Shown here piece after piece: positions 1 to 12,900 of a DNA stretch of 64,000 nt. This stretch comes from Gordionus sp. m RMFG-2023 (taxonomy: Eukaryota; Nematomorpha; Gordioida; Chordodea; Parachordodidae): contig NC_088776.1 of the NCBI RefSeq assembly GCF_954871325.1, forward strand, positions 45,650,569-45,714,568, given 5' to 3'. The position numbers and the translations under genes were made by a program. The notes below the pieces were generated by a model, which saw nothing but the letters and a program-made list of their open reading frames with translations, was not told where the DNA came from and ran no database searches. Position 1 is the first letter of the stretch, and each line of letters starts with the position of its first letter.

Positions 1-684
1 TGCTTTATATTTAAAAAATTTAAAGTGATTAATTTAAACCCATTTTAACCATTTTTTATAGTATATTTTAGTATAAAGCCTAAGAATAAATTAGCCTAAG
101 TAATTGAAATGGAAAAATAATCAATCAAAATGAAATCTATATTTATTTTATACATCGCATATTTGATCCAAAAAGAATATATTTTTTTTATATTACACAA
201 CTAATGTATATTTTATTTTATTATATTTTGCTAAAATTTGGATCTAAATCTTATTTCATAAAAAAAAGTAATTTTATTTTAATTAAACTTCTTTCTTTTT
301 TTTAAAAAAAGGCATTTTATTATTAATAGGATATTTATTATTATATATAATCTTTTGATTGTCAGAAAGTATAAATAAAATGTTTAACTTTAATAAAAGC
401 TACACTTTTTAAGTTTTTTCTTCATTTCGTTTAAAAAAAATAATATCCTTTTCATATCGCTAGTTCTATTAGAGTATTTTAATTTCTAAAAAATAAAATC
501 AATAAAAATTTTATCTTCTATAGGTAATAATACTAATAATATTTTAAAAAAATAATAAAATAATTTTCTATTTTATATTATATTAATAGGATAGGATAAT
601 ATTATTATCTAATAAACAAATGTACACATTGATGTAATTATATTATTATTGCCGTTTCGAATCTAGTATAAGGGTGCTTACAAA

Positions 685-900
685 TAGTAATGCAAAATGA
701 ATCCACTTGAGCCGCTTTTTAAAATCGGAGTAACTCAGCATTTAGCCTAAAAGATATAATGCAGGCCTGAAGATTTTGTTCATAGATGGCACAACAATTT
801 GGGCATCTGTTAGTAAAATCTCTATCTTTATTTTTCTGGCGGAAATATTCAGTTAACCGTTTTAAAAAATCGGTTCAAATGGAGTGATTTTGCATTACTA
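685..900. mobile_element. MITE with TAGTAATGCAAAAT ends (mariner-like)
   Basis: A 216-bp imperfect palindrome. The left end reads TAGTAATGCAAAATGA and the right end is its near-perfect reverse complement, each bounded by TA. The centre (near 765-815) contains a motif of the form GATTTTGTTCATAGATGGCA. The same core occurs in the GTGTTGTTAAACGG MITE family elsewhere in the window, so this looks like a divergent member or a sister family with changed ends. No coding capacity. Confidence 0.6.
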
Positions 901-1140
901 CTTACAAAGTGAGAAGAAGCGTTTAACATTATGTCTTTAAAAAAAGTAAAAAACACAAACTATTTTAGCGTTTTCTTTAACGCAATGTTTTTTCAAAAAA
1001 ATCAATTTGCACGTTTTACCATTTAAATATTAAATGCATTATTTTAAATTGAAAAAACATAACCTTTATAAGTAAAAAGAGCATAATAGTTTTAATATTA
1101 ATAAATTTAGAATAATATATAAACATAGGGTTATAATAGG

Positions 1141-1276
1141 AGTTTAGAAACTGGATTAATAGGGATTTTTGGATCTAATATTTTTTAAAAAAACTATTTC
1201 TGGGTCCTACTCTTACACATTTTGTGTTCAGGTTTTAAATTTGTGCGCGATTCAGAAGGTTCCAGTTTCCAAACTT
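1141..1276. mobile_element. short inverted-repeat element (possible MITE)
   Basis: The left end AGTTTAGAAACTGGA and the right end TCCAGTTTCCAAACT are inverted repeats about 105 bp apart. No target-site duplication is obvious. It is probably a small non-autonomous DNA transposon. Confidence 0.4.
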
Positions 1277-3157
1277 TATCAAAAAGCCATCAAAAAACAA
1301 TTATAACAATATATTAACCCTCTATAAAATATTATATGTTATTTTATTATGAATACTCGTGATTTCGATTCCTATCCCCCTACACCCAATTTTTCCATGG
1401 AAAGAATAATTATAGTATTTGAGTAAAAAAAAATCAATTAAGCAATTAAAATGCGTTGTATCTTCATTATTATCTTGTAACAGCGCTCCTATAGAATTGT
1501 TCAGAAATTTTCTCTAAAACTTGAATTTTCCTTCTCTATTCTTTTATCTCCTATTATAATATTAATCATTGCACTATTATATTTATATCTTACATTAAAC
1601 CCATGGATTTTAATATTCCGAAATGATCTCTTGGTGGAACCCCCCCCCCCAACTTACCCAATAGAGTTTGTTATAAATGCTCAGATGATCAAATAATGAC
1701 AGAAACCCGAAGTTGGCAAAGTCAATATTAACATTTTTAGAGTGTTTTTATTCAAATATCTGAGCGAAAGCCAGGATTAATCGTTAAATTTTCTATTATA
1801 ACTAATATTGTATAGTCAAAAGCTCATGAAGTATTTACTATTTAGTAAGGTGAAATTATAAGGGCTGGATTCTCACTTACACATTTATTTTCACTAAATC
1901 GAAACATTTTTAAAACAAAGTTTAGTGATATATTTATCCTAAAGATTTTATTTGTAACTTATAAATTTAAAATATTTAATTGATAACGCATTCGTTAAAC
2001 AAAATATGATATTAATTATTTTTATTTATAAATCAGATTTTATATATTTTATTAAAAATTTTAATTATGCTTTAAATTTTTGTTCCTTCTTATCTCATGA
2101 TAAAATTTTAAACCAGAATTTCCCAAAGTTGACCTAAAGATCATAATTATGTCGTATTTATTGTTAATTTTATTAAAAAATATTCATATATTGAGTTTTA
2201 AAACTACCAAAATTACAAATTAAATTTGTTGTTAAATTATTATATTTTACTATTATGTAAGTTGATTCCTTTTTTATTTTGCAAATTCATAAATAATTTA
2301 TACATAATAACCAATCATTAATTTAATTTTAACGGTTCAAAATAAAAAGGAATATGTTTTTCACGTTTTACTTTCCATGATAAAAAAATATATAATTTAT
2401 AAATTCTGTTACCTAAGCCAGAGCTAAGCACATTTGATTCCATTATTATGTACTATGTAAAAAAAATAATATTATTATATTATTCTAAAAAATAAATAAT
2501 AATGTTTCAATTTTTTTTACTAGAGTTAATAGATCTATCATTAAAGATATATTATATAAATTTAATAACCTATTAGATATTGTATAAAATATATAATATA
2601 ATCCAATAAAAATTAAAATGTAATATCTAATATTGTAATAAAAAAGTTTTTAAATTCTATACATATTTTATAAAATCTCAATAAGTTATAAATAAAGTTT
2701 ACAAATTATGAAATAAAAATGCAATGTAGAATTTTGTTCAAATTAAAATTATTAATTGATGAAATTTTTTAAATCCCATAATAACTCATATAATTGCTAA
2801 AAAAAACATTATTTATGAAATTAATAATTGATTTAATTAACAATTAAATTTAAATTTTAGATGTGCATTTAATAAATAAAATTCAAACAGTTTAATAAAA
2901 ATATAATAATTATTTTTTTAAAAAAACAGCGTGAAACAGTAACTTAAATTTTGAAAATAAAATTAGTCACAAATTTTTTTTAAATAAATGATAACATAAT
3001 CAATGATGATTTTATAAATAAGTTATTCTTTTAAACAAAAATAAAACGAAAAACGAAACACAAAAATTTATTAATTGAAAATTTATTATTTTATATAAAC
3101 TATTTTTATTATGAAATATATTATTCCTAAAAATACGCAATATCAGATCGTTATAAA

Positions 3158-3999
3158 ATGCGGGAATCTAATAAGCTTTTATTGATAAATACTTTCTATA
3201 GGACGCCAAAAATTCTGCCTTTTAGGTGCTATTCTACGGGGTTTATCCGATCCAATTCTGCTATAAAAACAATAATACAACGCAATGATATTTCTATCTT
3301 TCATGCAAAGTTACTACTGTATTTACTGCGTTATTCAGTAATTTTTATGTTACACATTTGGTGTTGCAGCATCAAAATTTCGCTCACGGATGCTGCCACT
3401 GTTAAAGCCAATGATTATTATGACTTCACGGGAACTGATTCCTATGATAATCAAAATTTTTCCAAAATTTGGAAACAAAATATTATCGAAGATCCTCATA
3501 GTCCCTCTTTTACTATTAATAAAGAGATCAATTTGAACTCAAATATCGATGTAGATGGAAACACTGCCATTATTACATCCAAACGCAAGAGACACAAGCT
3601 ATCGTGCCCGGCGGCATGCCACTGTTTCACGCTGAACAACGCATATACAGTTAACTGCGAAACCAAAAATATGCTTGGCATCCCGGAAAGTTTAGATTTA
3701 TCGACAAAAATATTGCGCCTTAATGGTAATCCTGGCATTCGAATATTGCAAGACAAGGTATTTTTTGAGAGAGGATCGACGAGTATTCAAAATTTGGTGC
3801 TGTCTCATTGTTCTATCCACTTTATAGGCACCGAAGCATTTTACGGGTTACGATTCTTAAAATCTTTGGATTTATCTCATAATTCGCTTACAACTATTCC
3901 CTCGGAGGCCTTCATTCATACACCTTTCCTTAAAACCCTTATTTTATCGCACAATCTAATTCGAGTGATCAGGAAAAATGCTTTATTCGCTTGTTCTAG
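3158..3999 (+). CDS. LRR-Ig receptor exon 1 (N-terminus, LRRNT, first four LRRs)
   Basis: Encodes residues 1-280 plus two bases of codon 281. It contains the hydrophobic segment KLLLYLLRYSVIFMLHIW, the LRRNT motif CPAACHC, and repeats such as LKSLDLSHNSLTTIPSEAF. The donor is AG|GTAACC at 4000. The split Arg codon (AG + A) joins exactly to the next repeat (CSR|LQVLEL), so the intron falls on an LRR boundary, as is common in LRR genes. Confidence 0.88.
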
Positions 4000-6900
4000 G
4001 TAACCCTCCCCCAATTAAATTAAAGCAATTGTACGTTTGCTTAATCAAATAATAAAAAAAGAAACCTTAAATTGAATAACAGCTTTCATTTAAAGAAATA
4101 GTGAGAATAAATATAGATATCTATCAGAACTTTGATAATATTATAAGATATAAAGAAAGTTTTAAGTATAATGAGATCGTGGTTATAAGCAAGCTTTAAA
4201 AGTAAATCAATAAAATTAAAAGTAAACTATGATTTTAAATATATATAAATATCTCAAATTTATATGTTGTCTTATATATATACATATATATTATAGCTTC
4301 ACAATGTATTATATAATTTATTTTTTTGATTAAAAAATTTAATACTTTATAAAAAAAGGTCAAGGTTCAATATAACCCCGTTCTCATTATATCTCGGACC
4401 CTCTCCACTTTCAAACAATTTAAAATACTCATATTCATTAATGTAAAAATTCAGTAAAATTAACCATCACTCCAATTTAGCCATTCATTTTCTTTTTAAA
4501 AATTTCACACTATATATATTGCCTAATTTTTAGTGTTTGCATTTAAACATATCGTGGAATATATATCCTAAGTCCTAACTTATTGTCCTAAGTTATTGGT
4601 ATATGTAAAAAAATATAATACTGAGTTTTATTTAGGGGATATAGACGTTCAAGTCGAATTCTCAATTCTAATATTGATTGACAGAGCTAACTATCCCCAA
4701 TTAATAAAACGGGACAAAAATGTAGCATGTCTAAATCTTTTCTACGGAGCGAATAAAATTTAAAACACGATTTTTAAATATATGGCATTTTTTAAAATTA
4801 AATATATTTTTAGAAAAATCATTGGACAGACAAAGGCATTCTTGTCTTATCCCTAAAATACTCTAGTCAAAGTTATGTCGTTTAGAGAAAACTTGCCCAC
4901 CCATAGTGTTAAAATTTTTTTTTAATCCATCCGCACATTTATTTAAAAATTTTGTTTATCACGTTAGCCTAATGCATTAGAAATATTTTGGTTGGTTTTG
5001 GCTCTTTATTTATTGTAAAATATTTTTTATTTCAACTTATAAATTATGCAATTATTAATTAAAAATTATTTTTTTTAAACATTGCCATATCCTGCTATCT
5101 CACTTGTAAATTATTTCATTATCCTGCATAAAAATATTATTAACCCGCTCTACCTATGTTTTAATTTTTTTATCTGCCCGTTGATTTCTAGTTATTAGAG
5201 ATGTATAATGCCCGGACATTTTCCGGTCCCGGCCCATGGGAAACGTCTGGTTTTTTTTAATGGACCAGGCCGGGCTAAAAAATTTCTGGACCGAGCCGGG
5301 CTATTTTTTTTTGTAAATATATTTGATGAATTCTGATATTTGAATAATCCATAAAGGATATAGTTTTTCTAATTTAACCACTCCTCAAGATTATAAATTT
5401 CAACAACATATATTTTGGTATAGGTTGTATTTAAATAAAAAAACCGTGGCCAGGCAACCATAGTAAAAAATTGAAACCGTGGCCGGATTAGGTCGGGTAA
5501 GGTAAAAACTAAATTCTCACCGGGTCTAGCCGGATAATTTTGTCATTTATAGACTTCTGATAGTTATTATCTAATTGATTATTGTCATTTTAAATATTAT
5601 GCCTTTAAAATGCATTTATAATGCAATCAATATAATATGGTTCAGTTAATAGATACAATGTAATTTATACACGTATAATTATTATCACGAATGTGGCCAT
5701 CGAACGATTTTCGTCGATCAATAAATAATAATCATAAAAAATAGGATTTTGGAAGGAAAAAAACTCGTTTATTGATTTAATTCAATAATCCTTCTATTGC
5801 ACATACATTTTTTTTGGTTTTAAAACAAAAATACTTATTCGATAGGATATAAATGATAAATGAGATATTATTATGTTTTTTTTTCTACAAGTTTTCTAAA
5901 TTTAATTTTTATTTTCAAGAAAAACTTTATTTTTCATTTCAAGTGATATCAATCCAATTGAAAAAATTTTGACAGTTATACTTTGAGAATTGAACATGTC
6001 CATAATAATGAATATTTAATTAAAATGGGAATAAATACATTTATTTTGGTTATTATAATATAATATAATAATAATGATGTTTTCCTTATTATAAGCCGAA
6101 AAAAGTTTTTTTTTTTTATTATATCATTTTTTTTAAATTTTATTAAAAAAATATTAATTATTGCAATATCTATCCAATAAATCACGTGTTGGAAACTCCT
6201 TTGGTCCCAGAAATTTAATAATTTACAATCTCCTTTATAATATTGGCTTTCCGCACTTAAGCTTTTAAGAACAATTTTTAAATATATATTATTAGTTATC
6301 TAAGATTTCTTTTTAACCTAGATGGGAAAAATTAGCGTGATTCGTTGGATAAGGCATAGCTTTCACTTAGAACTGTCATATTTCACTAAAATTTCTATAT
6401 TAAGCCTTGATATATTAGATATTTATTAATATAGAATGATAAAAAACTCGATTATGTTCAATGTAAAAATGTAAAATTATTTAAAAAAATTTAAATAAAT
6501 TTGGACCGGGTGGAAAAATAATTTCTATTTCGGGTCGGGTTGGATCGGGTTTTAGGAACAAGTAAAAAAAAATTTGTTCATGACGGGCCTGACTGGACAA
6601 ATTTTTTTAAAAAATTTTGGGCTGGGATCGGGCTTGGAAAATCAATCTAATTTTTATTTAATTAATAATATTTTTATATTTTTATAAGCATGTGTCCAAT
6701 TTTTTCAACTATGAGAGATAAATAAATTGGCTTTTTGCCTTAAAAAAATCTTTTGAAAATAATTCAACAAAAATATACCAAACTTTGCAGAAACATAGTT
6801 CAATATAAAATCAAAATCTAATAAAAATGACAGGTCTAAATAATATGTTTTTTAGTAACAATTTTTAAAAATATCGGAGGTGTTGCCTATAGCACTCAAA

Positions 6901-9900
6901 AATGATGAAGCTAATTCAAAAGAATAGAATTGGAAAATTTATTTAATTTATTATTTTTTAAAAAAAATGGCAATGGTCTCTTCATTCTCTCTTATTTTTA
7001 ATCTATTTAAAAGGGGAAAATATTTAAAATTCTATTTGAGAAATTGATTGTTTCTGTGATTTACCATTAAAAATCGATAAATATTTTATAAAAACATAAA
7101 TTAAATAATATATAATTACAGGTTTAGCAAAATATTATTTAAAATTCATAATCAGTATAGTGATATAAATACTAAGTGACATAAGCAATTACTGACAAAA
7201 ATATTCTTTAACCAATACAACTTATAATTAAAAAGGTATCAAATAAAATTCTAAACGGTAGTCATGAGCAAACTAGTTATCCAACTTCCTGAAAATCGAG
7301 AATATTATCATCTTAAATTTATTCTTTCTATATAAAAAAACAAATATTTAGCTAGGAGCTGGTTTAATTTTTCGGTCTGGATCAAACTACAAGACTGTTT
7401 TTTGGCTCAGTCTTAGATTTTTGCAATAAACTATTATTATTCATAAAATTTTTAAACTGATATGGGTATCTATATTTAGATACAATTTTATAAAAAGTAA
7501 GATTTATATACTAGATACTATTTTAGAGGTATCTGTATTTTAGATACTTTTAGATACATTTTAATATAATTTTATTTTACTTTTTTTATATTAAAAGTAA
7601 TAATATTTGAATTAAATTATTTAACAATATGTACGAGTTTATTTCATTACAAAAACAATACGAATTTCATTTTAGTCAATTGTTGACGACAACATGGTAA
7701 ATTAATATTATAATTTTTATACTAATTTTAGGAATATACATCATAATTTTTAGATTAATATTTCTTCTAGACAACATCCAAAAGGAAATCAAACAATTAA
7801 ATAATAAATTTTTTGGGCACCCTTACATGATACAAATATTTATATAAGTTTTAACACTATCCACTTTTAAATAATTTTTTTTTAAAAAAGTGTTGGGAAT
7901 TTTATTTAATGATTATACCAATATAAAGTTGTTATTCATTAGATCTAACCATGCCGTCCAGTTCCCCGGTAGAAAGATTTTTGTGTGGCTAAAAATATTT
8001 TTAAACAAAAGTGCCTTAATAAAAATTTTGAGAATGTTTTATTATTAACTAACAATTATTTATAATCATTTAATTATATACTCTATAATCTAAATTATTA
8101 AAATCTAACAATCATTATTTTAATTATTAATTGTATATAGATGTGATATCAGCTCAATAATTTTTTAGATAACTTCAAAATTTGAATTTTAGCTGGAAAT
8201 CATAAATTATGCATTATACACATCTTATAGTAAAATTGTATCGATATATAGATACATTTATAGACTATATATTGAGTTATTTTTAATTTATAATTAATTG
8301 ACAAAACTAGAATTGACTAAATAGTATACGGCTCGATTTAAGAAGATTTCAAAAAAGGACTTGATCAATATTTTAGCCAGAAAAATATTACCTAAGCTTC
8401 GAAATTTTGTTAATAGATGTCCAAACCTTTGTGCAATATATGAGCAAAATTTTAAGTCTTGCTTAATATTTTTATGGGTAAAATATTGACGTTTACCAAC
8501 ACTAGCTGTAAAATATATAAAGTATAGAAAATATCTATTAGAAGAAAAGTTCCAGATAAGAAATATTAAAATTGTAAAGTATATATTTAATATCAACATA
8601 AATAATTATTTTGACTACTGACTTATATTTAAAAAAAAGGGTTCTATCATGACAAAATTGTTCATTTATAGTGATACATTGTTTTAATGAACAGGAATCC
8701 CTGTATAATCAAAAAATTTTTACTGAATGCATGAGGTCTACAGTTGTGTAAGGTTTAAAATCATTTAATTTGTTTTAACTTAGAAGAGTTTGCCTAAAAT
8801 TTAGCTTAACACTTAGGCACGAGTTAATTTATATTCCTCTCTTCAAAGTTATACATAGAAACCCTGAGGCCTTAGGGTTAATCTTTGGTTAAAAAATGAC
8901 GTTTTTTGCAGGCTATAAATCGGCGAAAACGATTTAAAATAGAACCGTTACCCAAATGTGACGAATTCTTTTTTCCGATAGATGTAACAGATTTAATTAG
9001 TATAAATTTAAAAATTAATATTTATTAAAAATTTAAAGTCTACCTAAAATTAAGCTATTTGAAGTAAAAAGCAAAATATAACCAACTTTTTGTTACAATA
9101 AACTTTTGATTGGTATGATTAGTAAGGCATGGATGGCTTGTTATATAGAAAAGAATATTATAATAATTTTTATAATATGTTACTGATAATTTTTACTGAA
9201 ATGTATTATAATAATCAGTTTTTTTTAAAAAATATATAGATATTGATATAGAATAAATTATGAATTACACTCTAAAATGAGAAGCGAGATGTAATTTTTA
9301 ACTATTAAGAGCAAAATTTACCATGGTATCTAATAATAATGTTTGTTATTAGATTATATCATATTATAATCAAATTTTTTTTATCATTTAGAGATGATAT
9401 AAAACCTCCAATATAAAGCCTACTCAAGAACTGTTATGTTTTAGAAACTTAGAAATAAAAATGCAAGTTTCTTTAGATCCAAGAAAAAATTTAAAAAATT
9501 TTGCCCCATAGATTGTATCATTTTTTTTAAAGATTCTAGTCCAATCCTAATTTTGGAAATAATTCTGAAAAAAAAAATATTGGATGGAAAAAGTAAAGGA
9601 TTTTTTAAGGAAAGCGGAAAAATTATAAGCGGTATTGAAAAATAATAATTGTATAAGTTAGTTCTACCCGAGTTCGAGTAATTTTAATTTTATCCGAATC
9701 CAGTCATCCTATTAAAAATTTAAAATTAAAGATAGCTCTGCTGAGATAATGTCTGCTAGAATCCAACGTTTAGGGCATAAATACGTGCAGGGCTCAAGTA
9801 ATGGAACGACCTACCTAAAGAGATCAAAAGAGGAGTACTTCTATTTATTTTGAAAGAGTTCATCCTTTTGGAGATTTTACGCTTAAAAGAATCAAATTCG

Positions 9901-12900
9901 TAAATCTTCTCCTTCCACATTTAATAAATTTATTTTATGGTTTATAAAATATTTAAGATAATTTATCAAAAAAATTTTTTTAATATTATTTATATCATTG
10001 TTTAAATGTAATATAAAACTTTAAAAATTATTTTATACTTTATATTGCATATATGATATTGTTAATTTATTATAAATATTATATATAATGTAGATTGGTG
10101 GTTATATTTTTATTTTCTGAAAAATTACTCTAATAAACCACATGGTGTATCAATTTATATATTTTTTAAATTCCCTATTTTTCCATATAGGAGATAAAAA
10201 AAAATTTTATTAGTGCCAAAAGTTAACTAAATTAGAGTTCAATTTTTTTTACTTATTTATTTTTGATGAAAGATTAAAGTTTTAGAGAGAGTCCTAAAAA
10301 TTAGAAATAAAGTAAATTTTATATACAATTCATAGACCTAAAGTAAGGGGCCTTGCAACTGTTACATTATATTTTTAAATTAAAAATATCCATTATATAA
10401 TATATTATTTTAAGAAAATTGAACTAATTTTAACCTAAAAGCGTATATTTAATAACTCTTGTTGAATCTTTTCTATTTTGCTAAGGTTGGGCTTTGATTT
10501 AACATTGTTTCAAGAGTATCAAATAAAAATATTTATAACATTACAAATTCATTAGAATTTTCAAAACAAACAACTCTCTAAATATGTAACAAATAGATTA
10601 AGATTAAATAACTTTAACGCCATTTATATAATAAAATATTTAAATTTTTATAAATTGTCGCCCGAAAATTAGATTATTCTATATCCACTTTTTGTCAAAA
10701 ATGACTTTTTTTATAAATCAATTTTTTTTATAATTATATTATTATATTTACACAAAAAAAATTGAAATATATATAGAATAAATTAAATTATAGCCAATAT
10801 AAGATTAAATATTGTAATGAAAACAATAGAAACTTAAAAATTGGAGATGGAAAAATCTAATTTTCAGGCGATGAAACATTTTATTTATAAAATAACAAAA
10901 ACTATCACAATAGATTAATAAATTCAGCTTCATTTTATATAATTCCTAATATTTATATATAGTTTAAGCAAGGCTTATTCAAAAACGAATTGAAAATAAC
11001 GAATATGAATTGTAACTGAGTATTCAGTTTAATTATTAATATATTTTTTGATAAAATGTAACCATTTATCATTTCTATTGATAACTTATTAATCTGACAG
11101 GTGTGCGATTAACAAGGTAAGCATCAACTGCTAGTGAAGGCCTTTCTTAGTAAGGAGAAGCGATAAGAAAAACTCTTTATAGTAGTAAAAATTAGCTTGG
11201 CATTAATTAAATCAATATGCATTTTAATTTCGTTAATAAACTTGTTCGCATGTTCTTATCATCATAATATTATAACTTTTTTTAAAAATTAGATGGGCAA
11301 TAAAAATTTAAAAAAATATATATTCTATCAAATATATTTCTGTATGAATTATTTCCTATTTAAAAAAAACGAATTATTATTCATACGAATAGTAAGCGAA
11401 TTGACTATGTGTTGTTCGATTTTCGTTTTTAAATAGGCCAGTTTAATCTTTGTGTTTTTAAATATGTATTTGATTTTTTAAAGTACGCTTTCATTTTGTT
11501 TTCAGCTGGCCACAAATTTCTTAGTTCAATTTAAACCCTATCCATAGCCTAGTAATGAAAGACTCCAATGATCTCACTACAATTGGACTGTTATATTTTA
11601 TTATTAAAAGTTATCGTATAAATAATAAGGTGCCCCAACAGGTTTTATTTTAATGGGATGATCTTATTATTTACTTCTTTGATTTCATGATTCGATTATG
11701 GCTTTCATAACCTAACGATGAACCATTTTTATTGATTAATTTTTAAATATTAAATAATTTTATTTTGTTAATATTAAATAAATTTATTTTGTTAATATTA
11801 AATAATTTAATTTATAATATTTTAAGGATAAGATTTTTTTCAGTATATTAATTAACTTTATTACGCAAACAAACCATAACTTGGCATGGGGTGCTTCAAA
11901 TTTTTTTTATTACAAATTTGAAAAATTAAATTAAATTTTGTAACGAAATATACATGTGTATATAGAAGAAGAGGGTTTATAACCTTTTTTCCCCTCTCTT
12001 TAAAACATCTTGAAATATTTAATAAAATAGCAAATTTTAATTTCTTTACAACCATAATATTTTATCTTCATATATAAAGTTGTTAATTAAAATTTTCTAC
12101 AAAGTATAATCAAAGTAAAATAAAATGATTCCCCTAATGTTGGATGCAGTGAAGAATTATTAATTAACTTACATATTACTATCATACATTAAGTTCATTT
12201 AATGAAAGATAATCCAACCCCCCACTAGTATTATTTAGGAGTCATTAACTTTAGTGTAAAAAAATCAAATATAAAAAAACTATGGTTTATAATTTTATTC
12301 TTATATGAACCTACCTTGGACAGGTTCAGGGTTAAATCACAAATGTTTTCGCTATTTTATAATAATAACATAATATGCTTAATTCCATAAATTCAAATGC
12401 AAAAATAAGGTTATATTGCAAACCAGTAGTAATATGTCTTAAGAATTTAATTTATATACAAGTAATTCTGGCCTAATATAATCTGCATATATAAAAATCT
12501 TTAACCACAAAAAATTGCCCCTCCCTTCCATTAAAAATTACTGGTTGCTTTTGCAACCTTTTTGACTAAACGCAAATGGGATTATTTTTTTTATCAAATT
12601 GGTTAGTGGTAATAGTTATTTTATTATCATTTCAAAAATATTATTTTAATTTAAAGCAAGCCCTCCCCCCACCCTCCTTTTTTTTATAGGCTATATCTAT
12701 AGGGCTGTGCAGATTTAATTCAAAACATTTCTATATTTATTAATTTATTTGACTTGTAAAAAGTTGTTAAAATAACATATTTATATATTATTATTTTTAC
12801 AAGTTAAATATTTTTATTTACAAGCAAATTAAAAAATATGGAAATGTTTTAAATTAAATCTGCACAACACTGTATTTAATTTTGATGGGATCACTCAGAG

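Larger units (their letters stand above)
1..3157. other. AT-rich 5' flank of the LRR-Ig gene
   Basis: No protein-coding exon is recognisable here. The stretch is strongly AT-rich with homopolymer runs, including a C run near 1641-1650. It contains two small inverted-repeat elements, listed separately (685-900 and 1141-1276). The promoter of the downstream receptor gene should lie in the right part, but I see no unambiguous core-promoter motif among the many TATA-like strings. Confidence 0.6.

Noticed and set aside
8294-8599. 101-codon minus-strand open frame
   Set aside because: It overlaps a family M MITE and has no domain; a chance frame in AT-rich DNA.
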